Source: Leptospira ainazelensis | GTDB lineage: Bacteria; Spirochaetota; Leptospiria; Leptospirales; Leptospiraceae | Length of the DNA stretch: 64,000 nt | Direction of reading: 5' to 3' | NCBI RefSeq assembly: GCF_016918785.1 | Contig: NZ_JAFFPT010000038.1 | Span: 1-64,000 of the forward strand | Shown: piece after piece, positions 7,228 to 15,888 of the stretch | Position numbering within the stretch: position 1 is the first letter of the stretch | How the letters are laid out: the number at the start of each line of letters is the position of its first letter | Notes under the pieces: model-generated | Told to the model about the DNA's origin: nothing | Databases searched by the model: none | Seen by the model: the letters and a program-made list of their open reading frames with translations, nothing else | Position numbers and translations under genes: made by a program

Positions 7228-8772
7228 ATGATACAAGAACTGCAACTTCGTGTCGCTCCTTCCGTTGCGGGGCAAGAAGAAGAACTTCGAGCCTTTGTTT
7301 CTAAAACTCTCAAAATCGATTCTCAAGAAATCCGTCATATAGAAATCGTAAATCGTTCGATCGACGCGAGACAAAAAACGATCTACTTCAATCTCAAAGT
7401 TTTGGTTTTCATTCACGAGAACTTTATGGAAAAGCCGATTCTTCTTCCGGATTATCCGAACGTCGCAAACGCTGAGGAAGTGATCGTCATCGGAGCCGGT
7501 CCGGCCGGGCTTTTTGCTTCTCTTCAATTGATCCTCTCCGGAAAAAAACCGATCCTTCTGGAAAGGGGAAAGGACGTAAAAAGTCGTCCGCTTGATCTCA
7601 AAGAAATCAACATTCATCACAACGTAAACGAGGATTCCAATTATTGTTTTGGCGAAGGCGGAGCGGGAACGTATTCGGACGGAAAACTCTATACTAGATC
7701 CAAAAAAAGGGGAAACGTTCGGGAGATTTTAGAACTCCTTGTCGGTTTTGGCGCGAGTAGAGATATTCTGATCGAAGCGCATCCGCATATAGGCACCAAC
7801 AAACTTCCGAAGATCGTCCGCAACATTCGGGAAAAAATCATTGAAAGAGGCGGGGAAGTTCATTTCAACCAAAGAGTTACCGACTTTTTATTAAACGGAA
7901 ATCAAATCGTCGGAGTGGAAACCAAAAACGGGGATAAGGTATATGCAAAAAAGGTAATTCTTGCGACCGGCCATTCCGCAAGAGATATCTTCGAGTTGTT
8001 AAACCGAAAACAAATCGAAATCGAGCTCAAACTTCTCGCGATCGGAGTCAGGGTGGAACACAAACAATCCCTGATCGATTCGATTCAATACGGATGTGAA
8101 ACACGCGGCCTTTTTCTTCCACCTTCTCCTTACAGCATCGTAAAACAGATCGAAGGAAGAGGGGTTTATTCCTTTTGTATGTGTCCCGGAGGAGTTGTCG
8201 CGGCGTGTGCGACCAAACCGGAAGAGATCGTGACGAACGGATGGTCTTCTTCCAAAAGAGCGAGGCCTTCCGCAAATTCGGGGATCGTAGTCGAGCTGAA
8301 ACCAGAAGACTTTAAACCTTTCGCCAAATACGGCGCGTTAGCCGCAATGGAATTTCAAAAAACTATCGAACACAACGCTTGGATCGCGGGTGGAAAAAAA
8401 CAAACCGCACCCGCACAAAGGCTCGTCGACTTTGTAGAGGACAAACTTTCAACGGATCTCCCGAAAACTTCCTATACACCCGGAATTACTTCCGTGGAAT
8501 TAAAAAACGTTCTTCCCGATTTTATCTTTCGATCCTTACGACTCGCCTTCAAAGAATTTGATAGATCCATGCGCGGGTATCTTACAAACGAAGCCGTAGT
8601 ACACGCTCCTGAAACCCGCACTTCATCACCCGTAAGTATTCCGAGAGATCCGCAGACTTTACAACACGTTAGGATACAGGGTTTGTATCCTTGCGGAGAA
8701 GGAGCGGGTTACGCGGGAGGAATCGTTTCCGCAGCGATGGATGGAATTCGTTGCGCCCTCGCTTGCGCCTAA
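7228..8772 (+). CDS. FAD-dependent dehydrogenase (COG2509-like)
   Basis: A flavoprotein of about 514 residues. An N-terminal segment of about 85 residues precedes the Rossmann dinucleotide-binding motif VIGAGPAGLFASLQLI, followed by an ERG motif and FGEGGAGTYSDGKLYTR, a signature of the FAD-dependent dehydrogenases that resemble geranylgeranyl reductase-type oxidoreductases. The C-terminal part has GLYPCGEGAGYAGGIVSAAM, the second FAD contact. The substrate is unknown. I chose ATG 7228 because GAGAAG lies about 11 bases before it; an in-frame TTG at 7216 is too close to that site. It is a single gene between two unrelated ones. Confidence 0.88.
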   Translation: MIQELQLRVAPSVAGQEEELRAFVSKTLKIDSQEIRHIEIVNRSIDARQKTIYFNLKVLVFIHENFMEKPILLPDYPNVANAEEVIVIGAGPAGLFASLQLILSGKKPILLERGKDVKSRPLDLKEINIHHNVNEDSNYCFGEGGAGTYSDGKLYTRSKKRGNVREILELLVGFGASRDILIEAHPHIGTNKLPKIVRNIREKIIERGGEVHFNQRVTDFLLNGNQIVGVETKNGDKVYAKKVILATGHSARDIFELLNRKQIEIELKLLAIGVRVEHKQSLIDSIQYGCETRGLFLPPSPYSIVKQIEGRGVYSFCMCPGGVVAACATKPEEIVTNGWSSSKRARPSANSGIVVELKPEDFKPFAKYGALAAMEFQKTIEHNAWIAGGKKQTAPAQRLVDFVEDKLSTDLPKTSYTPGITSVELKNVLPDFIFRSLRLAFKEFDRSMRGYLTNEAVVHAPETRTSSPVSIPRDPQTLQHVRIQGLYPCGEGAGYAGGIVSAAMDGIRCALACA

Positions 8773-8995
8773 CCCGCGTTAACAAAAAACTTACAGCGCG
8801 TCCCAAAACTCAAGTTTACTTTATCGGAAAGATCAAGTTGCAAGATTTTGTCCCAGTCTTGAGACAGAATCTTATAGATTTTTAAGAATCCGATCCGCCT
8901 TACATTCTTTCATTTGTCTTAGTCGACACAAGACCGATAAAAGGACCAAAACAAAAATTAGAATTTTGTTTCATCCGGCGATCTAAGATAAATTT

Positions 8996-9481
8996 ATGGA
9001 GAATCAGTCTTTTTGGAGATTCCATAGAATGAAATTGAATGCCGCGCTTTATCCGTTTTTATTCGCTTCGATCGCCGCCATCGGAAACGCATTTTTTGCT
9101 TATGGTCAAAAAAAATCCACGGCGATATCCGCACCGTTTCTTTTTCTCGTTCCGACACTTTTGATTTGTATTTTCCTTTTGATTTTTTCGCTTTTCTTTT
9201 ACAAACCGGAAACTCTCAAAGAGTATCTTTCAGAAAACTGGACATACTTTTTAATCAGCGGAGTGGGATTGTATTTTACGTTTTTAGGATTTTATCTTCT
9301 CTACAGCCGTTTTGGGGCTTCGTATTATATTTTGTACGCGGTGTTGTCGATTCTTACCACATCCATCTTTGTGGGGGTTATCGTATTTTCCGAAAAGATC
9401 AATCTTTTTCATTATCTATCGATTCTTTCCGCGTTAGCTTCCATTCTCTTTTTTAACTTCGGCCAGAATTCCTCGAAATGA
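8996..9481 (+). CDS. Small multi-pass membrane protein, EamA/DMT-like
   Basis: A 161-residue hydrophobic protein with about five membrane segments (around 18-38, 48-68, 84-106, 109-130, 138-157). The pattern LYFTFLGFYLLYSRFGASYYILYAVLSILTT resembles half of a drug/metabolite transporter, in which such halves form dimers. No diagnostic residues confirm it. The ATG at 8996 has a weak ribosome site; an internal ATG at 9029 is preceded by GGAG at good spacing and may be the true start. The next gene begins 31 bp after the stop, so they may be cotranscribed. Confidence 0.75.
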   Translation: MENQSFWRFHRMKLNAALYPFLFASIAAIGNAFFAYGQKKSTAISAPFLFLVPTLLICIFLLIFSLFFYKPETLKEYLSENWTYFLISGVGLYFTFLGFYLLYSRFGASYYILYAVLSILTTSIFVGVIVFSEKINLFHYLSILSALASILFFNFGQNSSK

Positions 9482-9512
9482 TTTCGAGAGTTTTGTTTAA
9501 ATCGAGAATTCG

Positions 9513-10055
9513 ATGATTCACCCCGACGAAATCCTTTTGGAGCGACTCCGCGGACTCAACGCGGAGAAGTTCGAACATATACACGGGGATTTACTCGCTC
9601 ACTTGATCGGTACGTTTCGAATTTTAGCGGATTGGGATTCCTCGCCGGTTTTAAACAACGCCGGTCTTTATCACGCGGTTTACGGAACCTTTGCGTATCA
9701 AAATCCTCTGATCGGAACGGAAGCAAGAAAGGAGATCGCGGAAATTATAGGGGAAGAATCGGAAACGTTAGTCTTTCTTTACGGCTCCAGCGACAGGGAT
9801 TTTTTCTATTCCCAATTCGGAAAAAAGAACCCGATCGAATATAAGAATTGGATGACAAAAGAGACTCGTATCCTGACTCGAAAAGAAACCGAAAACCTCT
9901 GCGAATTGACCGCAGCCAACGAATTGGAGCTCGCTTTGGCGGACGGTTCCTTCTTAAAAAAATATGGCGCCGAACTAAAAGATTTGTTTGAAAGAATGAG
10001 CCCTTATCTTTCGGACAAGGCGATTTCCGAATGTAAAAAGGTATTTCGGTCTTAA
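9513..10055 (+). CDS. DUF6817-type HD-like protein
   Basis: A 180-residue cytosolic protein. LAHLIGTFRILADWDSSPVLNNAGLYHAVYGTFAYQ at about 29-64 resembles the DUF6817 family, which has an HD-hydrolase-like layout: two helices offering His (HL, YHAVYG) as possible metal ligands. The full HD doublet is not clear, so catalytic activity is uncertain. It follows the small membrane protein by 31 bp and probably shares its transcript. The function of the family is not established. Confidence 0.7.
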   Translation: MIHPDEILLERLRGLNAEKFEHIHGDLLAHLIGTFRILADWDSSPVLNNAGLYHAVYGTFAYQNPLIGTEARKEIAEIIGEESETLVFLYGSSDRDFFYSQFGKKNPIEYKNWMTKETRILTRKETENLCELTAANELELALADGSFLKKYGAELKDLFERMSPYLSDKAISECKKVFRS

Positions 10056-10077
10056 TAAGTTCTGAAATCCGGATTTA

Positions 10078-10317
10078 TTATAAATTCATAAACTGTTTGT
10101 TGAGAGTTTCCAAATCACGGATCAGATCCGCCGGTTTTGGTTGAATCGTTTTCGCCAGTTTCATCCCGTCGTCGATCAAATCCAGGATCAGCTTCTTCTC
10201 CGCGATCGCACGGGCGTTCGGCATGGACTTTCTTTCGTTTTTGTAGATAGAAGCCTTTTCATCTATGATGGAAACGATCTTGTTCAACGCGTGAATCTTT
10301 GCTTGTTCTTCCCCCAT
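10078..10317 (-). CDS. Small hypothetical protein, 79 aa
   Basis: A short, mostly helical, charged protein with no cysteine, signal peptide or membrane segment. I know no family for it. It is supported as real by a strong GAGGAGG ribosome site about 7 bases before the ATG at 10317 and by an even amino-acid composition (IHALNKIVSIIDEKASIYKN). It converges with the DUF6817-type gene and lies 55 bp downstream of the DoxX gene on the same strand, so the two may be cotranscribed. Confidence 0.65.
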   Translation of the reverse strand: MGEEQAKIHALNKIVSIIDEKASIYKNERKSMPNARAIAEKKLILDLIDDGMKLAKTIQPKPADLIRDLETLNKQFMNL

Positions 10318-10372
10318 GAAAATTCCTCCTCTTTTTGGAGAGAAGTTAGAGAAGGGGAAAGAATAGGAAAGC

Positions 10373-10786
10373 TTATTTTTGCATCCGTTTTCGTAAGATC
10401 TCCGTCACCTTTTCTCTTTCCATCCAGAGAAGAATTAGACAAGCCGCGGCGCTCGTAAGCGCAAGAGCGAATAAAAAACCTCCGTCGTTCTCTTGTTCGA
10501 TTCCGATTACGAAAAGATGCGAAAGGATCGCGCCGGACATGAGTCCTGCTCCGAGCAAGGCTCCCGACCAACCAAAACCCGGAATCAAAAGAAGAATGGA
10601 GGCGATCAACTCGAGAACTCCGGTTCCGATTCTTCCCCAAGGTTCCGCTCCCAACTTCGAAAAGATCGCCACCGACTCGGGTGCGCCCGTAAATTTAAAA
10701 AACAACGTCTGAAGAAAGATCAACGCGACGAAAAACCGCAAAAGGACGAGGATTCGATTTTTTTTTGAAAGATTGAATTCTGACAA
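10373..10786 (-). CDS. DoxX-family membrane protein
   Basis: A 137-residue inner-membrane protein with four hydrophobic segments. The pattern FKFTGAPESVAIFSKLGAEPWGRIGTGVLEL at about 31-61, with a Gly-rich helix (LLLIPGFGWSGALLGAGLM) next, is typical of DoxX/DoxD-like proteins. Some family members serve quinone-linked redox reactions, but most small bacterial ones are uncharacterised. The gene precedes the small hypothetical gene at 10078 and is itself preceded by the 292-bp repeat element, so its promoter lies in or next to that element. Confidence 0.85.
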   Translation of the reverse strand: MSEFNLSKKNRILVLLRFFVALIFLQTLFFKFTGAPESVAIFSKLGAEPWGRIGTGVLELIASILLLIPGFGWSGALLGAGLMSGAILSHLFVIGIEQENDGGFLFALALTSAAACLILLWMEREKVTEILRKRMQK

Positions 10787-10974
10787 GAAAATGCTCCTGG
10801 GATTATGCTTGAGTTCTTCGGCTTCGTTCTAAAAGAGTTACACGATTCTCGATGATTTTATAAAAATCAGGAAACAAAAAAGCCCGCTCGTAAAAGCCAT
10901 AACCTTACCCACAAAGTTCTTTGAATCTTAAGAAAAATCTGTCGTAAGAACGACAGTCCTCCGTAAAAGTCACG

Positions 10975-11004
10975 CGCCCCGCCCGATTTTCGGGTGGCGG
11001 GGCG
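10975..11004. other. GC-rich hairpin inside the 292-bp element
   Basis: CGCCCCGCCCGA (10975-10986) can pair with TCGGGTGGCGGGGCG (10990-11004) across a TTT loop, with one bulged stretch. This is unusually GC-rich for the region. There is no T-run directly after, so I do not call it a terminator. Confidence 0.6.
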
Positions 11005-11078
11005 GGAGGCGGAAGACTCCCGGAGATTTTCCTATATCACAGAATTATGACTTTGCAAGGAATATTCTCTCTCAGAGC

Positions 11079-11101
11079 TTTTGTAGGAACTCCTACAAAA
11101 A
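11079..11101. repeat. Dispersed palindrome copy, GTAGGAACTCCTAC
   Basis: Perfect 14-base core flanked by TTTT on the left and AAAA on the right, the best-formed copy in the window. It lies inside the 292-bp inverted-repeat element. Confidence 0.75.
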
Positions 11102-11236
11102 GTCATACTCGGATTCTTCTTCATTCTAAATAGCTTTTAACTTGTGGGTAAGGTTATGCGTAAAAGCGGGCTATCCGATCGAAACACTCGCTCTTTTTCA
11201 AAAAGACGAAAGTTTGTCAAAAGGAGAAGTTCGAGT

Positions 11237-13174
11237 TTATTTGTACATTTCTTCGATTTCTCTTTTGTATTTATCGGCCACAACGTTCCGTTTTATTTTC
11301 ATGGTTTGGGTGAGTTCGTCTCCGGGTTCGAACTTCTTTTCAAGAATTCGGAAGCTCGAGACTTTTTCGAAATTCTTAAATCCGTTTTCGTTGGATATCA
11401 AGGACTTGATCTCGTTTTTGAAAAGACTCAGAACGTCCTGATCGACGTTTAGATTCTTCACTTCGCTTAACATTTTAGAGCGGAGTTCCTTCAGATATTT
11501 TTCCAAGGCTTCCTCGTTCGGAACGATCAATGCGCCGAGAGTTTTTTGATCGTGTCCGACTACCATCGCCTGATGGATAAACTGGCTGCGAACCAGAGCG
11601 AATTCGATCGGTTCCGGTTCTAAATTCTCCCCGCCTAAAAGTACGATCGTATCCTTGGCTCGTCCCGAATATTTTAATTCTCCGGAGGTGGTCCAAGCCA
11701 AAAGATCTCCGGAGTTTAACCATCCGTCCGAACTCAGAATGTCTTTCGTTTTTTCCGGTTCTTTGAAGTAACCTTTCATGACGTGATCGCCCTTATGCCA
11801 GGCGATTCCTTTGATTCCCGGTTCCGTGATCTCCTTGCCTTTTTCGTCCATCAGTTTGATTTGAACTCCGGGAATACAACGTCCCAGGGTTCCCACTGAA
11901 ATTTCGCCTAAAATTCTTCTCGTGGAAATTCCGGATAACTCGGTCATTCCATATCCTTCGAGGATCGGAATTCCGATCGCGTTAAAAAACAGATCGATGT
12001 ATTGAGGAAGAGCCCCCGCTCCTGAAAGCGCGAATCTCAATTCTCCGCCCAAGCCGTTTTTGATTTTGTTAAACGCGAGTTGTGCGATCTGATTCGGCAA
12101 CCAGAGAAGTAGAACTATCCAAAAGGAAATAAATTTTTGCCAAATGGAAGCGAACGTGGACTGTTCGGTAAGATGAAATTCCAAACCCTGAAGTCTGGAA
12201 ACGTGTTTGTAGTATGTGATCGCGATCTCTTTGAACAATCCGAATAACGCCTGTTGTGCGGGAGAGGAGGATCGAACCTTATCGTGGATTTTATTGTAAA
12301 GACTTTCCCAAACTCTAGGAACCGAAAGCAGAAGGGTCGGTTTGATTTCGGCGAGATCTTGACTCAGAGTCGATATGGAAGTAAAAGCCTCGGCTCCGCC
12401 GGCGCGGATACAAACGGTCTCCACAAGTCTTTCGGCGATATGCCAAGGCGGAAGATAAGCCATACTTCTATCCGATGGATAAATTTTAAGATCGGTTCCT
12501 TCCAGAGCGCTGTCGACGTTAAAAACGATATTCTTATGAGTGAGCATCACACCTTTCGGTTTGCCAGTGGTTCCCGAAGTGTAGACGATCGTCGCGAGAT
12601 CTTCTTCTCGGATCGCTGATCCCCTTTTGTGAAACTCGTCTTTTCCCTTGGATTGAATCCAATCTTTCCCCTTTTGAATCAAGTCGCTTAACAAAATGAC
12701 TTCGAACGGATTTGTGTCGGCTATCGCTCCCTTTTTGTCGAAAAGAACGATTTTTTTCAAATGAGGGAACGCTTCTTTCTGGTTGAGAATTTTTTTCAGA
12801 GCGATTTCGTTTTCCAAAAATGCGATCGAACATTCGGCGTGATTGAGAATATAACGCAGATCTTCCTCGGTGGAATCCGTACCCCTAGGAACGTCCACAC
12901 AACCGATATTTGTGATTCCCATACTACACCAAATCCAACGAGCTCCCGAGTCGGCAATCAGACCGATCGGAGTTCCGGGTTCCAAACCTAAGGATATCAA
13001 ACCGGAACCGATTTGTTGGACGGTCTCATAGAGATTCTTAAAACTCAGAGGTTGGTAGTTTTTGCCGTCTGGTTTGTAATACTGCGCCGTGGAATCCGCG
13101 AACTTCTCCGCGGAAGCTTTCATAACATTGTATAAGGTTCTGGATTGGATGGGGGGAATCTGACTGGTTTTCAT
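11237..13174 (-). CDS. Long-chain fatty-acid--CoA ligase, AMP-binding family
   Basis: A 645-residue adenylate-forming enzyme that activates a fatty acid to acyl-AMP and then to acyl-CoA. The P-loop-like motif IVYTSGTTGKPKGVMLTH is at about 193-210. YGMTELSG follows at about 408-415 and the A8-type hinge GWLNSGDLLAW at about 482-492. The length and the inserted segment at about 330-370, which contains a hydrophobic stretch (FISFWIVLLLWLP), fit the FadD15/long-chain type found in actinobacteria and spirochaetes. This suits Leptospira, which uses long-chain fatty acids as its main carbon source. It is a single gene with repeats on both sides. Confidence 0.93.
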   Translation of the reverse strand: MKTSQIPPIQSRTLYNVMKASAEKFADSTAQYYKPDGKNYQPLSFKNLYETVQQIGSGLISLGLEPGTPIGLIADSGARWIWCSMGITNIGCVDVPRGTDSTEEDLRYILNHAECSIAFLENEIALKKILNQKEAFPHLKKIVLFDKKGAIADTNPFEVILLSDLIQKGKDWIQSKGKDEFHKRGSAIREEDLATIVYTSGTTGKPKGVMLTHKNIVFNVDSALEGTDLKIYPSDRSMAYLPPWHIAERLVETVCIRAGGAEAFTSISTLSQDLAEIKPTLLLSVPRVWESLYNKIHDKVRSSSPAQQALFGLFKEIAITYYKHVSRLQGLEFHLTEQSTFASIWQKFISFWIVLLLWLPNQIAQLAFNKIKNGLGGELRFALSGAGALPQYIDLFFNAIGIPILEGYGMTELSGISTRRILGEISVGTLGRCIPGVQIKLMDEKGKEITEPGIKGIAWHKGDHVMKGYFKEPEKTKDILSSDGWLNSGDLLAWTTSGELKYSGRAKDTIVLLGGENLEPEPIEFALVRSQFIHQAMVVGHDQKTLGALIVPNEEALEKYLKELRSKMLSEVKNLNVDQDVLSLFKNEIKSLISNENGFKNFEKVSSFRILEKKFEPGDELTQTMKIKRNVVADKYKREIEEMYK

Positions 13175-13403
13175 AGCAGGGGAGAATTGTACGCCATCCT
13201 AAGTTTCAGTCGAGAAAAAATTTGAATCACAAACAAATTCTTACCCCCCGCAGGCAAAAATTGCGGGATTATAAATAACGATCGGTATAAATCTCAGATG
13301 CTTTTTCAGTAATCTTCTGGTGTTAGAGTTCCCACACAAAAAGGAACCACAAACCTACCGGCACCTTGAGGTGATTTGGGATTAAGACGATCCTAGGCAT
13401 CTA

Positions 13404-13650
13404 TGTAGGAGCTTCTACACAAAGGAACTTTACTTGCGGAGATAAAATGTTTCTGATCGGGAAAATCCTCCGCCTTTTTTCTCTGAGACTCGGATCCGTC
13501 GAGAGCGCCGCATTGAGTTCGTCGGATCGATAAAGAGCGGTACGCACCTTTCCCGTAGTTTTGGTGTCGTTGTTTTACGACAGATTTTTCTTAAGATACA
13601 GACAACTTGCCGGCGGGTATACAAAAGAAGCGAGGGCTCACCCAAAATTC
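13404..13650. repeat. Divergent, inverted copy of the 10.9-kb repeat element
   Basis: In reverse orientation this stretch matches parts of 10881-11172 in the same order: the palindrome TGTAGGAGCTTCTACA (13404-13419), and TTACGACAGATTTTTCTTAA (13575-13594), which is the exact complement of the element's 10927 block, then a degenerate terminal part. Between them 13500-13560 is related to the 32-bp tandem repeat at the left window edge. No intact end repeats remain. It occupies the middle of the gene-free gap 13175-13673; I see no gene there. Confidence 0.6.
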
Positions 13651-13673
13651 TTAGAACAAACCTTCAAGATCAA

Positions 13674-15476
13674 TCAATGTTGGATATGGTTTCTACCGGA
13701 ACCTTTTGCGTCGTAGAGATTTTTATCGGCGACCGCGATCAAATCCTGCAAGGATTGAATCGTTGATTCTCCATTGCAGGAGATTCCGATGGAAACTGTG
13801 ATCTTTGCAAATTGACTTTTGAGATGAATGATGTTCAGCGCCTCCACCTTTTCGAGAATGTTCAACGCCACGACAACCGCTCCTTCGATCGGCGTGTCCG
13901 GAAGGATCACGGCAAATTCTTCTCCTCCGTAACGGGTCACCATATCGTTGGCGCGTCTTAGACTCGCTCGAATTTCTCTCGCAACGGAAATCAACGCGCG
14001 GTCTCCTTCCACGTGACCGTATGTATCGTTGTATTGTTTGAAAAAATCAACGTCGATCATAAGTAAGGAAAGCGGAGAATGGTGTCTGGATGACCGACTC
14101 CAAGCCAATCGAATCTGTTCGTCGAAATATCTTCGATTGAAAATCCGAGTAAGAGGATCGAGATATGAAAGTTCCTCCAACTTTCCCGCATACTCGGCAA
14201 TTTCATCTTTTTCCTTCCGAATCGTCCGAATTCTTTCAGAAAGGGCGAGAGAAAGAAAAAGAACACTGAGTATGATCCCCGCCTGCAAAAAAGGAATCGC
14301 CGTTCCTTCTTTTAAAAAGAATCCGAATTTACTCAATGCGAAAACGAGTCCTCCCGAAAGTGTAAAAAACCATGCCGCCAAAAATATAAGAGCCCTTTTG
14401 TCTCCACGCAATACTTTCAGAAAGGAAATCGTAAAGACAATCGTTATCTGAAGAAGAGGTAAAAGAGAAGTAAAAGGAATCAAATAACGTCCCGGAAGAA
14501 GGGGAATTAAAAATCCGAGAATCACCGCCGCGCCCAGGGAAAGTTTTAACAGCAGATTGAGTATGGAAGGATTCTTTTTTGTTTCCAAAAATAAGGAAAG
14601 AAACAAAGCCATAAAGATCATCATAAAAACGATGGATTCCAAATGAAGTTGATTGATAAACTTCGGATGATTCGGGAAAAACCATTCGAAGGCGTAACCC
14701 GGAAGAATGATCTGATACAAAAGTAGGGAAAGAATTAAAAATGAGTAATATAGTAGATATTTTTCCCTCAATCCCAAATATAAGAAAAAGTTAAAAAAGG
14801 CCATCACTGCCAACGCTCCGAAAAACGCGGCGTCCTTCGCCAAATCGTATTTCGCTTCTCGAACTCTCGCCTTATTTTCAAAAACCGTCATCGAAAGACT
14901 GATAGCGCCTTCGGTTAAAACTCGAACTACGATTCGGGTTCTCCCTTTTTTTTCCAAAGGAATCGGAAACAAAAACAGCCGATTCTCGATCGGTCTCGAC
15001 AAAAACGGAAGCGTATCCCCCGTGTTAAATTCTCCCTTAGTTCCGTTCTCACCTCGAAAATACAAATCGATCTGATCCAAATGAGGGTAATGGAAGGCGA
15101 GAGTAAATTCTTTCGAAACGGTTTCGGGAGTTTCGATCTCAAAGACGAGCCAATAGGGAACCGGATCGTATCCGAATCCGAGGGTTGTGTTTTTTACTTC
15201 TTGAACTGGAATTTTTTGGAGTTCGGAAAAAAAATTCTCAGCTCTGTAAGTGTAGTTCGGATCTCGCACGTAGTAAACGGATTGAACAAGGCTATGTTTG
15301 TCCAAAAAATCGGGTTTGATGACGAGCGCGGGTTCGATTCCGAAAACCGATCGTGTGAAGAGTAAAAAACCGATCAAAAGGATTTTGAATTCGGTTTTTC
15401 TAAAAATTTTGGAATCAAGTTTTAACTTTAGAATGGTGTTAGTCGGATCGGATGTTTTGAAAATTCGCTTTTTCAT
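13674..15476 (-). CDS. 7TMR-DISM receptor diguanylate cyclase
   Basis: A 600-residue membrane enzyme that makes c-di-GMP. Order: N-terminal membrane anchor or signal (about 28-46), a periplasmic 7TMR-DISMED2 sensory domain (about 55-200), seven membrane helices (about 215-410), a short coiled coil, then the GGDEF domain. The active site GGEEF is at about 517-521, and RAND five residues before its RYGGEEF context gives an intact RxxD inhibitory site, so product feedback is expected. The periplasmic ligand is unknown, although this domain resembles carbohydrate-binding folds. It is transcribed away from the next cyclase gene, with a 412-bp gap between them. Confidence 0.93.
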   Translation of the reverse strand: MKKRIFKTSDPTNTILKLKLDSKIFRKTEFKILLIGFLLFTRSVFGIEPALVIKPDFLDKHSLVQSVYYVRDPNYTYRAENFFSELQKIPVQEVKNTTLGFGYDPVPYWLVFEIETPETVSKEFTLAFHYPHLDQIDLYFRGENGTKGEFNTGDTLPFLSRPIENRLFLFPIPLEKKGRTRIVVRVLTEGAISLSMTVFENKARVREAKYDLAKDAAFFGALAVMAFFNFFLYLGLREKYLLYYSFLILSLLLYQIILPGYAFEWFFPNHPKFINQLHLESIVFMMIFMALFLSLFLETKKNPSILNLLLKLSLGAAVILGFLIPLLPGRYLIPFTSLLPLLQITIVFTISFLKVLRGDKRALIFLAAWFFTLSGGLVFALSKFGFFLKEGTAIPFLQAGIILSVLFLSLALSERIRTIRKEKDEIAEYAGKLEELSYLDPLTRIFNRRYFDEQIRLAWSRSSRHHSPLSLLMIDVDFFKQYNDTYGHVEGDRALISVAREIRASLRRANDMVTRYGGEEFAVILPDTPIEGAVVVALNILEKVEALNIIHLKSQFAKITVSIGISCNGESTIQSLQDLIAVADKNLYDAKGSGRNHIQH

Positions 15477-15888
15477 AAAAAGGATTAGAAGTGATAGACG
15501 ATAGAATCTACGATTTCACGCGAAAACTTCTTTTGGATTTGTAATAGAGTAACTCAAAAAAACGAGATTTGCCCTAGTTTAAATTTCTTTTTTTTTACTT
15601 TCCTCCCTAAAATCGTAGTAAGGTGAAGAATAGAATGAAGCGAAGAATCACAAATGGAAAGTTCAGTCAATTTCTTTTTTCTAAAGGATAAAATTCCTTA
15701 TTGAATCCTAGGTTTTACGGTATTTACATTTTCTTTTTGAAATCCGTATCCTCTTTTCCCTAGGGAAAAACCGAGAAATCCGATTCTGAGGACGGGAAAA
15801 TTCATCGTGGGGAAAGATTATTTCGTGACTATCAGACGCGTTGCTTTTCAGATTGGAGAAGAACTACTTATAAAAGGATAACTCCGCA
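15477..15888. other. Gene-free divergent promoter region
   Basis: This 412-bp stretch separates the divergent GGDEF and cyclase genes and should hold both promoters. The only ordered element I see is a perfect 16-base palindrome, TTTTCCCTAGGGAAAA, at 15754-15769. It could be a regulator site for the cyclase gene, but the regulator is unknown. No ORF or hairpin terminator is apparent. Confidence 0.4.

Larger units (their letters stand above)
10881..11172. mobile_element. 292-bp inverted-repeat element, MITE-like
   Basis: The ends are imperfect inverted repeats of about 32-34 bp: the left end starts AGCCCGCT and contains CATAACCTTACCCACAA, and the right end is its complement (TTGTGGGTAAGGTTATG ... 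AGCGGGCT at 11142-11172). Inside are CTTAAGAAAAATCTGTCGTA (10927-10946), a GC-rich hairpin at 10975-11004 and the palindrome GTAGGAACTCCTAC. There is no coding capacity. No target-site duplication is visible at the edges. It fills most of the gap between DoxX and the acyl-CoA ligase. Mobility is an inference from structure. Confidence 0.6.

Noticed and set aside
10881..11172. Target-site duplication of the inverted-repeat element
   Set aside because: No matching bases were found on the two sides.
11320..11336. tRNA-like GGTTCGAACTT
   Set aside because: Inside the acyl-CoA ligase gene without acceptor stem.
13430..13645. 71-residue minus-strand ORF
   Set aside because: Lies entirely within the degenerate repeat copy.
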